A stretch of DNA of 64,000 nt. It comes from Pseudalkalibacillus sp052246725 (GTDB lineage: Bacteria > Bacillota > Bacilli > Bacillales > Fictibacillaceae). The position numbers were made by a program, and so were the translations under genes. The notes under the pieces are model-generated. The model was not told where the DNA came from. It made no database searches and worked only from the letters and a program-made list of their open reading frames with translations. Position 1 is the stretch's first letter, and every line of letters starts with the position of its first letter. This document shows positions 62,356 to 64,000 of the stretch, in pieces. Location of the stretch: assembly GCA_052246725.1 (NCBI GenBank), contig JBQQCL010000007.1; one strand, given 5' to 3'.

Positions 62356-62357
62356 AT

Positions 62358-62603
62358 TTAATTTCCTCCTTTATTCCGGAATCTTTGTTGTACATTATTC
62401 CGTTTACGGTCTCTATAAAAGATGAAACCACCCACAAAGCCGAATCCTATTATAAACATGAGAATCCCGGCGATCAGCTCGATAATGAAATTCGGAAAAA
62501 TGGGATGTACGATTCCAAAAAGGGAATCCCGTATTAATTTTATACCTACCACACCTGCGATTCCAGGGATCACTAATACTAAAAGTGCGATTATTCTTGT
62601 CAT
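62358..62603 (-). CDS. yqzF: DUF2627 membrane protein YqzF
   Basis: 81 residues with two membrane segments (about 3-22 and 38-62) and a basic tail (RDRKRNNVQQRFRNKGG). Sequence and location immediately divergent from bkdR match B. subtilis YqzF. AAAGGATGA lies upstream. Function unknown. Confidence 0.85.
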   Translation of the reverse strand: MTRIIALLVLVIPGIAGVVGIKLIRDSLFGIVHPIFPNFIIELIAGILMFIIGFGFVGGFIFYRDRKRNNVQQRFRNKGGN

Positions 62604-62738
62604 ATTGAATCATCCTTTTCTGTCGCTACTCATTGTACCGATTTTATCGTTTCCTGTCTATAAGTGTTTGCGTATGTAGAAAACAAAGGGTAAAATAAAA
62701 GTGTGAAAAAAATTGCATGGTAAAAATAGGTGTAGCTA

Positions 62739-64000
62739 ATGAAAAATGTAATCATAATTGGAGCTGAGAAAGTTGGTGCAGCTCTTGTAAAAATCATCAA
62801 CAAATCCCATGCCTTAAAATTGAAGGCAGTTATTGACCGCGACAAGGAAGCGCCAGGAATTAAAATGGCGCAAGAAATGAATATAGCAACAGGGACAAAG
62901 TGGGAACAATACATAGACCAGCCCGTAGATGTTGTGATTGAGACAACAGGAGATGAAAAAACATTCACCTCCCTTAGGGAAGTAAAGGATCGTCAATGGG
63001 TCATCATTCCTCCGTCAGTCGCAGTTCTGGTTTCGAATTTGATTGAAGAACAAGAAAACCTGATCGATCAATTATCAAGTCAATCCAGACAACAGGATTT
63101 AGTTTTAAGCTCCTCCCATGATGGTGTCATAGCGATTGATCGTACCCGCAAAATTACTATCTTCAATAAAAGTGCCGAAGGAATGACAGGTCTCGAAAAT
63201 GCAGAGGTCATAGGTAAAGAAATCACGGATATCATCCCAAACAGTGAATTACCCCGAATCCTGAACCACGGAAAAACAGAAGTGAATAAGGAACAAGTTT
63301 TAGACAATGGAAGAAAAATCATTACTACCAGGACTCCGATGATTGACGATAAAGGCAATATAATCGGAGCGTTCGCCGTTTTTAAGGATATCACTGAAGT
63401 TGTGGAAATGGCTGAAGAAGTAACGAGTCTGAAAAGCGTGCAGACGATGCTTGAGGCAATCATCCATTCCTCACAAGAAGCGATATCGGTTGTGGATGAA
63501 GAAGGAAAAGGTCTTATGGTTAACCCGGCTTATACGAGATTGACGGGATTGAAATCAGAAGATATTTATGGGAAACCGGCTACCACTGATATTTCTGAAG
63601 GGGAAAGCATGCATATGCGGGTTTTGCGTACCCGTAAGCCTGTCCGAGGCGTACGGCTGAAAGTAGGACCTAACCGAAGGGATGTTGTGGTTAACGTTGC
63701 TCCTGTCATCGTTGATGGCAAATTGAAAGGAAGCGTCGGGGTGATCCATGACATTTCTGAAATCCAGTCGTTGACAGCGGAATTACAACGAGCCCGACAA
63801 ATCATCCGTACATTGGAAGCCAAATATACGTTTTCAGATATCATCGGCGATTCGAGTGAAATGAAATTCGCAATCGAGCAGGCCAAATTGGGAGCATCCA
63901 CGCCTGCGACTGTTCTATTAAGAGGGGAATCAGGAACAGGAAAAGAATTGTTCGCCCATGCAATTCATAACAGCAGCAGCTTGAAGTATAACAAATTCGT
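62739..64000 (+). CDS. bkdR: Sigma-54-dependent regulator BkdR, 3' end beyond window
   Basis: At least 420 residues, open to the window edge. An N-terminal Rossmann-like/ligand region (MKNVIIIGAEKVGAALVKII) is followed by two PAS domains (about 120-220 and 235-340) and the start of the AAA+ enhancer-binding domain with Walker A GESGTGK (396-402). This is the layout of BkdR, which activates branched-chain keto acid dehydrogenase genes with sigma-L. The bkd operon expected downstream is outside the window. TAGGTG is 7 nt before the ATG. Confidence 0.92.
   Translation, partial: MKNVIIIGAEKVGAALVKIINKSHALKLKAVIDRDKEAPGIKMAQEMNIATGTKWEQYIDQPVDVVIETTGDEKTFTSLREVKDRQWVIIPPSVAVLVSNLIEEQENLIDQLSSQSRQQDLVLSSSHDGVIAIDRTRKITIFNKSAEGMTGLENAEVIGKEITDIIPNSELPRILNHGKTEVNKEQVLDNGRKIITTRTPMIDDKGNIIGAFAVFKDITEVVEMAEEVTSLKSVQTMLEAIIHSSQEAISVVDEEGKGLMVNPAYTRLTGLKSEDIYGKPATTDISEGESMHMRVLRTRKPVRGVRLKVGPNRRDVVVNVAPVIVDGKLKGSVGVIHDISEIQSLTAELQRARQIIRTLEAKYTFSDIIGDSSEMKFAIEQAKLGASTPATVLLRGESGTGKELFAHAIHNSSSLKYNKF

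Noticed and set aside
1..64000. CRISPR arrays and tRNA or rRNA genes
   Set aside because: No spaced identical short repeats of array type and no cloverleaf or rRNA sequence was noticed on either strand.

Overview
The window is a chromosomal segment of an endospore-forming Bacillaceae bacterium. Its backbone follows the Bacillus subtilis yqh/spoIIIA/acc/spo0A neighbourhood almost gene for gene: yqhG-yqhH, gcvT-gcvPA-gcvPB, yqhL, lipM, mntR, yqhO to yqhV, spoIIIAA to AH, accB-accC-yqhY, nusB, folD, xseAB, ispA, dxs, yqxC, argR, recN, spoIVB, spo0A, yqzF and bkdR. An OLE (ornate large extremophilic) RNA followed by its partner gene oapA lies between ispA and dxs. This points to one of the alkaliphilic or halophilic Bacillaceae rather than to B. 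subtilis itself.

Layout. 1-7,070: SNF2-type helicase operon divergent from a glycine-riboswitch-controlled glycine cleavage operon. 7,200-8,710: rhodanese-like YqhL and octanoyltransferase LipM. 8,900-12,360: a class II (B12-dependent) ribonucleotide reductase gene behind two NrdR boxes, interrupted by two group I introns that flank a 30-nt exon. 12,359-14,775: a frameshifted TolB-like gene and a spore photoproduct lyase. 14,877-21,480: mntR, the yqhO-T genes and efp. 21,758-27,290: yqhV and the eight-gene spoIIIA operon behind a sigma-E-type promoter. 27,800-38,200: fatty acid initiation, NusB, folate, exonuclease VII and isoprenoid genes with OLE RNA and OapA. 38,597-40,251: a divergent MurE paralogue behind a sigma-B-like promoter. 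40,688-46,051: argR, recN, spoIVB and spo0A.

The 3' end of spo0A (45,921-46,046) is repeated almost perfectly at 61,719-61,844. The two copies bracket a 15,798-bp integrated element whose left end supplies a replacement spo0A C-terminus. The element encodes two tyrosine recombinases, Xre-type regulators, a probable replication initiator followed by iteron-like repeats, many small unknown proteins, a TP901-type tail tape-measure protein, a proteasome/HslV-like protein and a small-terminase-like HTH protein. No capsid, portal, large terminase, lysis or conjugation gene is recognisable. It therefore looks like a phage satellite or phage-related island rather than a complete prophage or ICE.

The backbone intergenic regions carry many copies of two short repeat families, an AT-rich element of about 90 bp with TTAAAGAAA-type inverted ends and a GC-rich element. 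They are often joined to each other, and one copy sits inside the gcvT leader. Functionally, the host genes cover one-carbon, lipid and isoprenoid metabolism, DNA precursor supply and repair, and the start (spo0A), engulfment (spoIIIA) and late signalling (spoIVB) stages of sporulation.
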